This document shows positions 18,954 to 29,899 of a DNA stretch of 64,000 bases, in pieces. A program made the translations under genes and the position numbers. This DNA comes from Pseudomonadota bacterium (GTDB lineage: Bacteria > Pseudomonadota > Gammaproteobacteria > Burkholderiales > Burkholderiaceae_C): the NCBI GenBank assembly GCA_021816585.1, contig JAKAXL010000006.1, positions 1 to 64,000 on the forward strand, written 5' to 3'. Below the pieces are notes generated by a model that saw only the letters and a list, made by a program, of their open reading frames with translations, made no database searches and was not told the DNA's origin. Every line of letters begins with the position of its first letter. Within the stretch, counting starts at the first letter, position 1.

Positions 18954-19727
18954 TCAGGTGGTTTCGCGGCGGAACACCCAGCGCGTCGGGTCCGAGGCCT
19001 GGGGCGTGTAGACGTAGCCTTCGGAATCGAAATCCCGGATCCGCTCCGGCTCGTCGACGCGGTTCACGATGATCCAGCGGGCCATCAGCCCGCGCGCGCG
19101 CTTGGCGTGCACGCCGACCACGCGCCAGCCGCCGGCGCCGCCCTGCTGGAACACGACGTCGATCACCGGCAGCGCCAGCGCCGCGGTGTCCACCGCGCGG
19201 AAATATTCCTGCGAGGCCAGGTTCAGCAGCACCTGGCTGCGATGCCCGGCGAGCTGCTCGCGCAGCGCCTGCGCGATGCGCGAGCCCCAGAACGCGTACA
19301 GATCCGGGCCCGCGGGGTTGGCCAGGCGCGTGCCCATTTCCAGACGGTAGGCCTGCATCAGGTCCAGCGGACGCAGCACCCCGTACAGGCCGCTGAGCAT
19401 GGCCACGTGCTGCTGCGCCCAGCGCAGGTCCTCGGGGGCCAGGTGCGCGGCGTCGAGCCCAGCGTACACGTCGCCGGCGAAGGCCAGGATGGCCGGGCGG
19501 CTGTTGTCGGCGTCGAAGTGCTCGGACCACGCCGCGTAGCGCTGCGCGTTGAGCGTGGCCAGCTTGTCGGAGATTCCCATCAGGGAACTCAGCCGGGCCG
19601 GGCTGAGCTCGCGCAGCAGCGCGATCAGGCGGGCGGACTCGGGGATGAATCGCGGCAGCGTGACAGGCAGCGGCGGCGTGGCGCTGTCCATGTCGAGGGT
19701 CTTGGCCGGGGACAGGGCCAGCAGCAT
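18954..19727 (-). CDS. yaaA: peroxide stress protein YaaA
   Basis: This 257-residue protein belongs to the YaaA/DUF328 family, which in E. coli lowers free intracellular iron during peroxide stress and thereby limits Fenton damage. The start MLLALSPAKTLD and the region …MLSGLYGVLRPLDLMQAYRLEMG… are family signatures. The length is normal. It fits the neighbourhood, which also holds tpx and a rubrerythrin operon. Confidence 0.93.
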   Translation of the reverse strand: MLLALSPAKTLDMDSATPPLPVTLPRFIPESARLIALLRELSPARLSSLMGISDKLATLNAQRYAAWSEHFDADNSRPAILAFAGDVYAGLDAAHLAPEDLRWAQQHVAMLSGLYGVLRPLDLMQAYRLEMGTRLANPAGPDLYAFWGSRIAQALREQLAGHRSQVLLNLASQEYFRAVDTAALALPVIDVVFQQGGAGGWRVVGVHAKRARGLMARWIIVNRVDEPERIRDFDSEGYVYTPQASDPTRWVFRRETT

Positions 19728-19748
19728 CGGGACTTCCTCGGGGCGGGT

Positions 19749-20333
19749 TCAGGTCGCGGCGAAGTCGCGCAGCAGCGCGTCGCGGGTGGCGGCCGTGACG
19801 GCCGCGCGGGCAGTGTAGTGGGGATGATCGCAGCCGACGTGCACGGTCGCGCCGGCCCGCATCGCGGCGATGGTGGGCGCGGCGAACTCGAAACGCAGGA
19901 AATGCACCGACGAGGTCTTGTCGGCGGTCTCGCGATCGAGGTCCTCGTCGGCCAGCGCCGGCGTGCGCGGGCAGCCGTCGACATCCACGTACATGTGGTC
20001 CTCGATGCCGACCAGGCGCGCGAGTTCGCGCCTGCGCTGCTCGACCTCGGGGTATTCCAGCAGCATGGTCGCCTTCCAGTTGGACCCGTCCGGGATCAGC
20101 GGCGCGTAGGCCTCGATCTCGTCCTGGATCGCATCGGCCTCGAAGATCTTCTCGATGCGAAGCATCTCCTGGATCTGGTAGCGGATGGTCGCGTCGTCCT
20201 CGAACTGCAGGGTCATGTGCTCGCCCAGCTGCAGCGAGCGCGTGCGGCGATGCGGGATGATGGAGGCGCGGATCTGCGCGCGCTGGCGCGCGTAGGACTC
20301 CAGGCTCAGCAGGGTCTCGGGGGTGGGTTTCAT
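19749..20333 (-). CDS. DUF3501 family protein
   Basis: This 194-residue soluble protein of unknown function begins MKPTPETLLSLESYARQR and contains …HMTLQFEDDATIRYQIQEML…, the DUF3501 core. It is the third gene of a leftward operon behind a rubrerythrin and an Fe-S oxidoreductase. This trio recurs in many proteobacteria, which suggests a shared role in oxygen or peroxide defence. No catalytic residues can be named. Confidence 0.85.
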   Translation of the reverse strand: MKPTPETLLSLESYARQRAQIRASIIPHRRTRSLQLGEHMTLQFEDDATIRYQIQEMLRIEKIFEADAIQDEIEAYAPLIPDGSNWKATMLLEYPEVEQRRRELARLVGIEDHMYVDVDGCPRTPALADEDLDRETADKTSSVHFLRFEFAAPTIAAMRAGATVHVGCDHPHYTARAAVTAATRDALLRDFAAT

Positions 20334-20355
20334 GGTGCTCGCCTCGACGGGGGCC

Positions 20356-21705
20356 TCACAGGCCGTAGGCCATGCGCAGCAGGCTCAACGGGTGCGCCAG
20401 TTTCGGCTGCGTCTCGCCGCCGAGCTCCTCGACCCCCTGCGCGATGTGGTGCCCGCCCAGCGGGCAGTCGGAGCCGATGTAGTCGGGCCGCGCCGCGGCC
20501 ATCGCCTTGAACACCGGCTTGCCGATCTTCATGGCATCGGCATGGTGGGCCTTCTTCACCCCGTAGGTGCCGGCGTGCCCGGAGCAGCGCTCGATGGTGG
20601 TGAACTCCAGCTGCGTGCTGGCGGCCACCAGGCGGAACAGTTCCTCGGTCTTGCGCCCGATCTTCTGCACTCGCCCGTGGCACGGGATCTGGTAGGCCAC
20701 GCGCCCCAGCGACTGCTTGAAGTCCGTCTTCAGCAGACCGTCGCGGTGCCGCGCCATCAGGTATTCGAAAGGGTCCCACATGGCGTCGGCGACCGCCCGC
20801 ACGTCGGGGTCGTCGGGGAACATCAGCGGGAGTTCCTGCTTGAACATCAAGGTGCACGACGGAACCCCGGCGAGAATCGCCCAGCCCTCGCGCGCATAGC
20901 GCAGCAGCTGCGGAATGTTGGCCCGCATCGCCCGCTCCACGCCCTGCAGGTCGCCGAGCTCGAGCTGCGGCATGCCGCAGCAGCGCTCCTTGTGCACCAG
21001 CTCGTGGGCGATGCCGTTGTGGTCGAGCACCTTCAGCAGGTCCAGCCCGATCCCGGGTTCGTTGTAGTTGATGTAGCAGGTGGCGAACAAGGCGACGCGC
21101 CCGGGGCTGCGCTGGCCGTCGACCGGCTGCGTCACCGGCGACGGCGTCGCGCTCGCGCGCAGGGTGCGCGCGGCCAGCTCGGGAACCCAGGCATGGCGGT
21201 CGATGCCGACGGTCTTTTCCATCACCGCGCGCGCCGCCGGCAGGCGGTTGATCGCGTTGACCGTCTGCACCACGATGGGAATTCCGGCGAGCTTGCCGTG
21301 CACGTCGGTGGCCGCCAGCGCGCGGTTGGCCAGCGAGACCTTGCCCTGGCGGAACTGGATCGCCTTGGCCCGCAGCATGGTGTGCGGGAAGTCCAGGTTC
21401 CACGGGTGCGGCGGCACGTAGGGGCACTTGGTCATGTAGCACAGGTCGCAGATGTAGCACTGGTCGACCACTTTCCAGTAGTCGGCCTTGGCCACCGCGT
21501 CGAGTTCCCCGGTGCTGCCCTCGTCGATCAGGTCGAACAGGGTCGGAAAGGCCTGGCACAGCGACACGCAGCGCCGGCAGCCGTGACAGATCTCGAACAC
21601 CCGCTCGAGTTCGGCCGTGCAGGCGGCCTCGTCGTAGAACGCCTCGCTGCGCCAGTCCAGCGCATGGCGGGTGGGTGCCTCCAGGTTGCCCTCGCGCGTG
21701 CTCAT
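20356..21705 (-). CDS. heterodisulfide-reductase-related Fe-S oxidoreductase (GlpC/HdrD-like)
   Basis: This 449-residue protein has two N-terminal ferredoxin-like cysteine clusters, …CHGCRRCVSLC… and …CYICDLCYMTKCP…, for two [4Fe-4S] centres. They are followed by CCG-type domains (…FATCYINYNEPG… and …CCGMPQLELG…; later …CSGHAGTYG…). The arrangement resembles GlpC and HdrD, which pass electrons between quinones or thiols and a partner protein. The partner here is probably the rubrerythrin encoded upstream. I chose the ATG at 21705, just ahead of the first conserved region. Confidence 0.85.
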   Translation of the reverse strand: MSTREGNLEAPTRHALDWRSEAFYDEAACTAELERVFEICHGCRRCVSLCQAFPTLFDLIDEGSTGELDAVAKADYWKVVDQCYICDLCYMTKCPYVPPHPWNLDFPHTMLRAKAIQFRQGKVSLANRALAATDVHGKLAGIPIVVQTVNAINRLPAARAVMEKTVGIDRHAWVPELAARTLRASATPSPVTQPVDGQRSPGRVALFATCYINYNEPGIGLDLLKVLDHNGIAHELVHKERCCGMPQLELGDLQGVERAMRANIPQLLRYAREGWAILAGVPSCTLMFKQELPLMFPDDPDVRAVADAMWDPFEYLMARHRDGLLKTDFKQSLGRVAYQIPCHGRVQKIGRKTEELFRLVAASTQLEFTTIERCSGHAGTYGVKKAHHADAMKIGKPVFKAMAAARPDYIGSDCPLGGHHIAQGVEELGGETQPKLAHPLSLLRMAYGL

Positions 21706-21834
21706 GGGTGCAGGCCTCCGGGCGCCGGCGTGCGGGCGCCGACGCAAAGCGGGAAACACGGCGGCGCGCCCGGCGGGCGCGCCACGGTCGCCCGGTGCCG
21801 CCCGCTGCGCGCGGCGGCGCCGGGCCGAATGGCC

Positions 21835-22257
21835 TCAGTCGGCCAGCACGTCCAGCGCCTTCTGGTAGCGGTTGGCGTGCGAACGCTCGGCCTTGGCCAG
21901 CGTGGAGAACCAGTCGGCGATCTCGTCGAAGCCCTCGTCGCGCGCGGTCTTCGCCATGCCGGGGTACATGTCGGTGTACTCGTGGGTCTCGCCGGCGACG
22001 GCGGCCTTCAGGTTGTCGCGGGTGGCGCCGATCGGCAGGCCCGTGGCGGGGTCGCCCACCGCTTCCAGGAACTCCAGGTGCCCGTGGGCGTGTCCGGTCT
22101 CGCCCTCGGCGGTGGAGCGAAACAGCGCCGCGACGTCGTTCTGGCCTTCGATGTCGGCCTTGTTCGCGAAATACAGGTAACGCCGGTTGGCCATGGATTC
22201 GCCGGCGAATGCATCCTTGAGGTTCTGCTCGGTCTTCGAGCCTTTCAGCGCGCTCAT
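21835..22257 (-). CDS. rubrerythrin (diiron domain only)
   Basis: This 140-residue four-helix diiron protein has ligand motifs …AFAGESMANRRYLYFA…, …EGETGHAHGH… and a second half …AVAGETHEYTDMYP… with …AKAERSHANRY…. The C-terminal rubredoxin domain of classical rubrerythrins is absent. It probably reduces hydrogen peroxide with electrons from the Fe-S oxidoreductase encoded next. It is the first gene of the three-gene operon. Confidence 0.93.
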   Translation of the reverse strand: MSALKGSKTEQNLKDAFAGESMANRRYLYFANKADIEGQNDVAALFRSTAEGETGHAHGHLEFLEAVGDPATGLPIGATRDNLKAAVAGETHEYTDMYPGMAKTARDEGFDEIADWFSTLAKAERSHANRYQKALDVLAD

Positions 22258-22380
22258 CGTTGTCTCCTGCTAGAGGGGGTCTGCGAGATGCGAAAACCGC
22301 GGGGCTGACGCCCCGGCGGGGCCGCGCCCACTGTAGACCCCGCTCCGGGCAGTGTCTAATGCAGCCTATCAATGTTTCTC

Positions 22381-22395
22381 ATAGTCTGAACCTAT
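22381..22395. promoter_or_regulatory. OxyR-like dyad in the rubrerythrin/oxidoreductase divergent region
   Basis: ATAG (22381-22384), seven bases, CTAT (22392-22395) match half of the OxyR consensus ATAG-N7-CTAT. Another CTAT stands at 22366-22369. The full four-box OxyR spacing is not present. It lies about 125 bp upstream of the rubrerythrin start and 40 bp before the plus-strand oxidoreductase. Confidence 0.4.
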
Positions 22396-22434
22396 GCGTC
22401 GCCTGCGCCGCGCCGTTCCGACATTGCCGCCGCC

Positions 22435-23355
22435 ATGACCGCATCCACCGCTTCCGACTCGCGTCCCGGATCCCTGCGCATCGGGGTCATCGGCCTGGGC
22501 ACGATGGGCTGGCCGATGGCCGGGCACCTGCGTGCGGCGGGGCACCGGCTCGCCAGCTGGGCGCGCAGCCCCGAGCGCGCGCGCCGCGCCGCCGAGGCGG
22601 GGATCGAGCTGTACGCCAGCCCGGCCGAGCTGGCGCGCGGGGTGCAGGTGGTGGTGACCAACGTCACCTCCACCGACGACGTCGAGCAGGTGCTGCTGGG
22701 CGAGCAGGGGGTGGTGCACGGGGCCGCTGCCGGCCTGCTGTGCATCGACCACAGCACCATCGCGCCGCAGGGAGCGCGGCGCATCGCCGCCGAACTGGCG
22801 CGCCGCGGCGTGGGCTTCGTCGACGCCCCGGTGTCGGGCGGAGAGCGCGGCGCGCGCGACGCCAGCCTGTCGATCATGGTCGGCGCCGCGCCGGGCGATT
22901 TCGAGCGGGCCTTGCCGCTGCTGCGCCTGCTGGGCAGCACCGTGACCCACATGGGGGCCTGCGGCAGCGGACAGGCGACCAAGCTGTGCAACCAGCTGGT
23001 GCAGGTGGTGACCATCCAGGCCATCGCCGAGGCGACCCGCCTGGCGGCGGCCGAGGGGGTGGACGCGCAGCGCATGCTGCAGGCGCTGGGGGCCGGTTTC
23101 GCCGGCAGCCGCATGCTCGATCTGATGGGGCCGAAGATGGCCTCGCGCGACTTCGCCGCCGGCATCCAGGCGCGGCTGCACGCGAAGGATTTCGCGCTGG
23201 CGCTGGCGGCCGCCGAGCACGACGGCCTGCAGCTGCCGGCGCTGCGCGTGGTGCACGAGCAGCTGCAGCAGCTGATGCGCCATGGCTGGGGGAACGACGA
23301 CACCAGCTCGCTGCTGCGCGTGCTGGAGCAGGGGCGGCAGCCTCCCGCCGCCTGA
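22435..23355 (+). CDS. NAD(P)-dependent beta-hydroxyacid dehydrogenase (3-hydroxyisobutyrate dehydrogenase family)
   Basis: This 306-residue enzyme has the Rossmann motif GVIGLGTMGWPMAGHL at the N-terminus, substrate-binding …DAPVSGGERGARDASLSIMVG…, and the catalytic lysine region …GSGQATKLCNQL…. It fits the 3-hydroxyisobutyrate / tartronate-semialdehyde / glyoxylate reductase superfamily; the substrate is not determinable. The stop codon lies inside the first copy of a 14-bp tandem repeat. Confidence 0.85.
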   Translation: MTASTASDSRPGSLRIGVIGLGTMGWPMAGHLRAAGHRLASWARSPERARRAAEAGIELYASPAELARGVQVVVTNVTSTDDVEQVLLGEQGVVHGAAAGLLCIDHSTIAPQGARRIAAELARRGVGFVDAPVSGGERGARDASLSIMVGAAPGDFERALPLLRLLGSTVTHMGACGSGQATKLCNQLVQVVTIQAIAEATRLAAAEGVDAQRMLQALGAGFAGSRMLDLMGPKMASRDFAAGIQARLHAKDFALALAAAEHDGLQLPALRVVHEQLQQLMRHGWGNDDTSSLLRVLEQGRQPPAA

Positions 23356-23444
23356 AGGACGCCGCCTGAAGGACGCCGCCTGAAGGACGCCGCCTGAAGG
23401 ACGCCGCCTGAAGGACGCCGCCTGAAGGACGCCGCCTGAAGGAC
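23347..23444. repeat. seven tandem copies of a 14-bp repeat
   Basis: The unit GCCGCCTGAAGGAC is repeated seven times without variation from 23347 to 23444. The first copy contains the dehydrogenase stop codon TGA, so changes in copy number should not alter that protein. The array lies between two convergent genes and is followed directly by a long hairpin. The perfect identity suggests recent expansion or slippage. Confidence 0.95.
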
Positions 23445-23445
23445 G

Positions 23446-23477
23446 CCGGGGGCGGTCGCTTTCGCGACCGCCCCCGG
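23446..23477. terminator. 14-bp perfect hairpin between convergent genes
   Basis: CCGGGGGCGGTCGC (23446-23459), loop TTTC, and its exact complement (23464-23477) form a very stable stem. It has no T-tract, so it may be a bidirectional terminator or RNA-stabilising 3' end for the dehydrogenase and aconitase transcripts. Confidence 0.6.
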
Positions 23478-23522
23478 ATCCGCGGCCGGCCCCCCGGGGG
23501 GAGCCGCCGTGCAAGGCGACGT

Positions 23523-26264
<2,742 letters not shown>

Positions 26265-26357
26265 GGCGGGCTCCGTGGGGAAGGGGGCTGTGAGGGGGTT
26301 GAGGTGAGTCCGGGGAGGCGGGCGCAGCCGGCCGCGTCGACGCGCCGCGCGGCCGGC

Positions 26358-26768
26358 CTACTTGGTCGCCACGATCGGCGTGGCGCCCATGGGATTGCAA
26401 TCGTCGGCGAGGCGGGTCATGTTGCGGTTGTCGAACAGCATGCTCTTCGCCGGGATCTGGATCATGACCAGCCCCGCCTTGCGGTCGTCGAAGTGGTAGG
26501 CGCCGGTGGTCGTGGGCTTGCGCAGCATCAGGTAGTGGCGGCCCTTCCAGGTCAGCAGGATCGCGTGGTCGTTGCGACCCTCGGCCTTGACGTCGATGCG
26601 CAGGTGCGAACCGCACATCATCGGGCCCGATTTCATCTTGTAGCTGGGCAGCGGATCGATCGGGGCCGCGTGCGCGGCGGCGGCGACGAGGGCCGCGCAC
26701 AGGCCCAGGCAGGACATGGCCGGCAGGCTGGCCGGGCGACGGATGGACAGGGTCGGCTTCATGATCAT
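26358..26768 (-). CDS. small exported protein, possibly MliC-like
   Basis: This 136-residue protein has a signal peptide (Lys/Arg-rich start, hydrophobic core about 14-34, probable cleavage at AHA-AP). The mature part is about 100 residues with two cysteines, one near its start (…MMCGSHLRI…) and one near its end (…ADDCNP…). Between them are alternating beta-strands including …TWKGRHYLML… and …TGAYHF…. The cysteine placement and strand pattern recall the MliC lysozyme-inhibitor fold, but I only suggest that. Two starts (26768 and 26762) are possible. It lies between acnA and mdh on the same strand. Confidence 0.7.
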   Translation of the reverse strand: MIMKPTLSIRRPASLPAMSCLGLCAALVAAAAHAAPIDPLPSYKMKSGPMMCGSHLRIDVKAEGRNDHAILLTWKGRHYLMLRKPTTTGAYHFDDRKAGLVMIQIPAKSMLFDNRNMTRLADDCNPMGATPIVATK

Positions 26769-26975
26769 CGGGCTCCGCAGCAGTGGGCGCCGCCGGCGGT
26801 CGATGCATCGCTGCTCGCCGCCGGCGCAGGAACGACGTGGGGTGGAGCCGAGTGTATCGTCGGCAACCTGCCCAATTGTTCGCTCCGGCGCAAGTCCCCG
26901 GTGATTTTTGTCATGCTTTGCCCGACGCGCAACAGTCGCCTCGTTCCGCGGCCCGGTCGGCCCGCGCGGATGCGC

Positions 26976-27962
26976 TCAGAGCAGGTGCTTGACCCCGTCG
27001 CGTTCCTCCAGCAGTTCGCCCAGGGTCTTGTCCAGGCAGGTCTGCGAGAAGGCGTCGATGGGCAGGCCCTGCACGCGGTGGTAGCTGCCGCCTTCGCAGG
27101 TCACCGGCACCCCGAACACGATGTCCTCGGGGACACCGTAGGAGCCGTCGGACGGGATGCCCATGGTCACCCAGCGGCCGTTGCTGCCCAGCACCCAGTC
27201 GCGCATGTGGTCGATCGCGGCGTTGGCCGCCGAGGCCGCCGAGCTCAGCCCGCGCGCCTCGATGATCGCGGCGCCGCGCTTGCCCACCGTCGGCAGGAAG
27301 GTGTTGCGGTTCCAGTCGTCGTCGCCGATGATGTCCTTCACCGCCTTGCCGTCGACGGTGGCGAAGCGCCAGTCGGCGTACATGGTCGGCGAGTGGTTGC
27401 CCCACACGCAGAACTTCTCGATCGACGACACCGGCTTGCCCATCTTCGACGCCAGTTGCGACAGCCCGCGGTTGTGGTCCAGGCGCAGCATCGCGGTGAA
27501 GTTGCCCTTGGGCAGGTCGGGGGCCGACTTCATCGCGATGTGGGCGTTGGTGTTGGCGGGATTGCCCACCACCAGCACGCGCACGGTGCGCTTGGCCACC
27601 GAGTTCAGCGCCTTGCCCTGCGCGGTGAAGATCTGCGCGTTCGCCGACAGCAGGTCGCGGCGCTCCATGCCGGGGCCGCGCGGACGCGCGCCGACCAGCA
27701 GCGCGCAGTCGATGTCCTGGAAGGCGGTGTTCGGGTCGGAATGACCGCTCATGCCTGCGAGCAGCGGGAACGCGCAGTCTTCAAGTTCCATCATGACGCC
27801 TTTGAGCGCCTTCTGAGCTTTTTCGTCCGGAATTTCCAGAAGCTGCAGAATCACCGGCTGGTCCTTGCCGAGCATTTCGCCCGAGGCGATGCGGAACAGC
27901 AGGGCGTAGCCGATCTGGCCGGCGGCGCCGGTCACGGCTACGCGCATGGGGGCTTTGGTCAT
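26976..27962 (-). CDS. mdh: malate dehydrogenase
   Basis: This 328-residue NAD-dependent enzyme oxidises malate to oxaloacetate. The Rossmann motif [21 protein letters not shown] is at the N-terminus. The active-site …[12 protein letters not shown]… contains the catalytic His, and …[10 protein letters not shown]… is the family signature. It belongs to the cytosolic-type dimeric group common in Burkholderiales. It is divergent from a GntR-family regulator gene, which may control it. Confidence 0.96.
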   Translation of the reverse strand: MTKAPMRVAVTGAAGQIGYALLFRIASGEMLGKDQPVILQLLEIPDEKAQKALKGVMMELEDCAFPLLAGMSGHSDPNTAFQDIDCALLVGARPRGPGMERRDLLSANAQIFTAQGKALNSVAKRTVRVLVVGNPANTNAHIAMKSAPDLPKGNFTAMLRLDHNRGLSQLASKMGKPVSSIEKFCVWGNHSPTMYADWRFATVDGKAVKDIIGDDDWNRNTFLPTVGKRGAAIIEARGLSSAASAANAAIDHMRDWVLGSNGRWVTMGIPSDGSYGVPEDIVFGVPVTCEGGSYHRVQGLPIDAFSQTCLDKTLGELLEERDGVKHLL

Positions 27963-28153
27963 CGTGAACTCCGAGTGGGCCGTTGGGAAGCCGAACCGGA
28001 CCCTGCGTGCGGGTGGGGAGCCGGCCGGGCGGGCGCCACGCGGCAGTCCTTCGGCGCCGCCGCGCGGCAGGGGCGTCGCAGATTGCGCGCGATGCGCCCA
28101 TGTTGCATTGCAGGCGCAGTGTAGGCGGCCTGTCCCGGCTCGTCAACGCACTT

Positions 28154-28183
28154 ATGTCATATATAAGACATCTATTAGGACAT
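28154..28183. promoter_or_regulatory. AT-rich dyad between mdh and the GntR regulator
   Basis: ATGTC (28154-28158), eight A/T bases, GACAT (28167-28171) make an inverted repeat. A further GACAT follows at 28179-28183. This is the only AT-rich island between the divergent mdh and gntR genes. It probably overlaps their promoters and is a good candidate operator for the GntR protein. Confidence 0.5.
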
Positions 28184-28212
28184 GCTGGACATTCCCCGTT
28201 CGCTGTGCTGCA

Positions 28213-28998
28213 ATGCAGCGCATGGCCACGTCCGCCCCCGCCCCGTCCAGCGCCCCCGGCACTGCCGCGGCAGGGCCCGTGTTCAGTCCGCTGTACCAGC
28301 AGATCAAGGCGCTGATCACACGCGCGCTGCAGGACGGCGAGTGGAAGCCGGGAGACCTCATTCCCAGCGAGGCCGAGCTGGCCTCGCGCTTCGGGGTCAG
28401 CCAGGGCACGGTGCGCAAGGCCATCGACGAGCTCGCCGCCGAGAACCTGCTGATCCGCCGCCAGGGGCGGGGCACTTTCGTGTCGACCCACCACGAGGCG
28501 CAGGTGAAATTCCGCTTCCTGCGCCTGGTGCCGGAGGCCGAGGCGGCCGCGCAGGGGCTGCGCATGGAGCGCGAGTTCCTCGAATGCCACCGCGTGCGCG
28601 CCGGCGCCGACGTGGTGCGCGCGCTGCGCATCCGCGCCGGCGACATGGTGCTGGAGATCCGGCGCATCCTTCGCATCGCCGGCGAGCCGGTGGTCTACGA
28701 GGACATCTACCTGCCGGCCGCCCCCTTCCGCGGGCTCACCGCGGAGCGCCTGGAGCGCTATCGCGGCCCCTTGTACGCCATGTTCGAATCCGAGTTCGGC
28801 ACGCGCATGGTGCGCGCCGAGGAAAAGATCCGCGCCGTCAACGCCTCGGCCCAGGAGGCCGAGTTGCTGCGCGTGCCGGTCGGCCAGGCCCTGTTGTCGG
28901 TGGAGCGCCTGGCCTTCAGCTACGGCGACCAGCCGGTCGAGCTGCGTCGCGGCCTGTATTCCACCGCGCATCACTACTACCGCAACGAATTGAGTTGA
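28213..28998 (+). CDS. GntR-family transcriptional regulator with UTRA domain
   Basis: This protein of about 261 residues belongs to the HutC subgroup. The winged helix lies near residues 20-95 (…PSEAELASRFGVSQGTVRKAIDELAAENLLIRR…), and a C-terminal UTRA ligand-binding domain follows (…RALRIRAGDMVLEIRRI…). It sits between mdh and sdhCDAB-gltA, so it may regulate TCA-cycle genes in response to a metabolite; this is inference from position. The start is uncertain: ATGs at 28213 and 28222 both lack a clear ribosome-binding site. Confidence 0.88.
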   Translation: MQRMATSAPAPSSAPGTAAAGPVFSPLYQQIKALITRALQDGEWKPGDLIPSEAELASRFGVSQGTVRKAIDELAAENLLIRRQGRGTFVSTHHEAQVKFRFLRLVPEAEAAAQGLRMEREFLECHRVRAGADVVRALRIRAGDMVLEIRRILRIAGEPVVYEDIYLPAAPFRGLTAERLERYRGPLYAMFESEFGTRMVRAEEKIRAVNASAQEAELLRVPVGQALLSVERLAFSYGDQPVELRRGLYSTAHHYYRNELS

Positions 28999-29115
28999 AG
29001 CCCCGGACCCCCGGGGCGGATCGCGCGCCGGGCCCAGAGGGCGCTCGAAAACGTGCCTCCAGAACTTGATCCCAAGCAATAATCTCGCAAGGCAATCCCC
29101 AGCGAGGCCCTGACC

Positions 29116-29529
29116 ATGCCACCCGTCCAGAAGACTCCAAGACCCGAGTTCCGCAATATCGGCCTCGGCGACATCGTCCGCTACCGCATGCCGCTGGCGG
29201 CGATCGTCTCCATCCTGCACCGCATCAGCGGAGCGCTGATGTTCCTGCTGCTGCCCGTCGTGCTGTGGGCCTTCGAGCTGAGCCTGCGCTCGGCCCAGGG
29301 TTTCTCGCAGGTCGGCGCGGTGCTGGGCTCGGCGCCGATGAAGCTGCTCGGCCTGGTGCTGTTCTGGGGCATCGCGCACCATTTCTGCGCCGGCCTGCGA
29401 CACCTCGCCTCGGACGTGTGCCCGCGCTTCGTGACCAGGCAGGCCGGGCGCCGCAGCGCGGTCGCCGTGCTGGTCGTATCCCTCGTCGCCACCGCGCTGT
29501 TCGCGGTCTACCTGTTCTCGGGAGCTTGA
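29116..29529 (+). CDS. sdhC: succinate dehydrogenase cytochrome b556 subunit
   Basis: This 137-residue membrane subunit anchors the complex II catalytic dimer, binds haem b and helps form the quinone site. Three transmembrane helices are visible. Conserved residues lie in SILHRISGALMF and in the haem-ligand region …AHHFCAGLRHLASD…. It is the first gene of sdhCDAB, followed 1 bp later by sdhD. Confidence 0.94.
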   Translation: MPPVQKTPRPEFRNIGLGDIVRYRMPLAAIVSILHRISGALMFLLLPVVLWAFELSLRSAQGFSQVGAVLGSAPMKLLGLVLFWGIAHHFCAGLRHLASDVCPRFVTRQAGRRSAVAVLVVSLVATALFAVYLFSGA

Positions 29530-29530
29530 C

Positions 29531-29896
29531 ATGCCGGCAGCCGACTATGGATCGCACCGCCTGGTGGTGGGCGCGCACTACGGACTTCGCGACTGGCTGG
29601 CGCAACGCGTGACCGCGTTCGTGCTGGCCGTCTACACCCTGTTCATGCTGGGCTTCGCGCTGTGGCCTGCGCCGCTGGACTACGCGCGCTGGCAGGGGCT
29701 GTACGCCGGCCAGCCGATGAAGCTGTTCAGCCTGGTCGCGTTCATCGCGCTGCTCTACCACGTGTGGGTGGGCGTGCGCGACATCTGGATGGACTACGTC
29801 AAGCCCGTGGGCTTGCGTCTGAGCCTGCAGGTGCTGTCCATCGTGTGGCTGCTGGCCTGCGTCGGCGGCGCCGTGCAGGTCTTGTGGAGGGTTTGA
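29531..29896 (+). CDS. sdhD: succinate dehydrogenase membrane anchor subunit
   Basis: This 121-residue protein has three hydrophobic helices. The …NLV-like N-terminus is replaced by VVGAHYGLRDWLAQRVTAFVLAVY…, with …LYHVWVGVRDIWMDYVKP… holding the haem-ligand His and quinone-site residues. It is a short, divergent subunit identified mainly by its position between sdhC and sdhA. Confidence 0.92.
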   Translation: MPAADYGSHRLVVGAHYGLRDWLAQRVTAFVLAVYTLFMLGFALWPAPLDYARWQGLYAGQPMKLFSLVAFIALLYHVWVGVRDIWMDYVKPVGLRLSLQVLSIVWLLACVGGAVQVLWRV

Positions 29897-29899
29897 GCC

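Noticed and set aside
23347-23444. Tandem repeats as a CRISPR array
   Set aside because: Units are 14 bp, contiguous and without spacers, and no cas gene is nearby.
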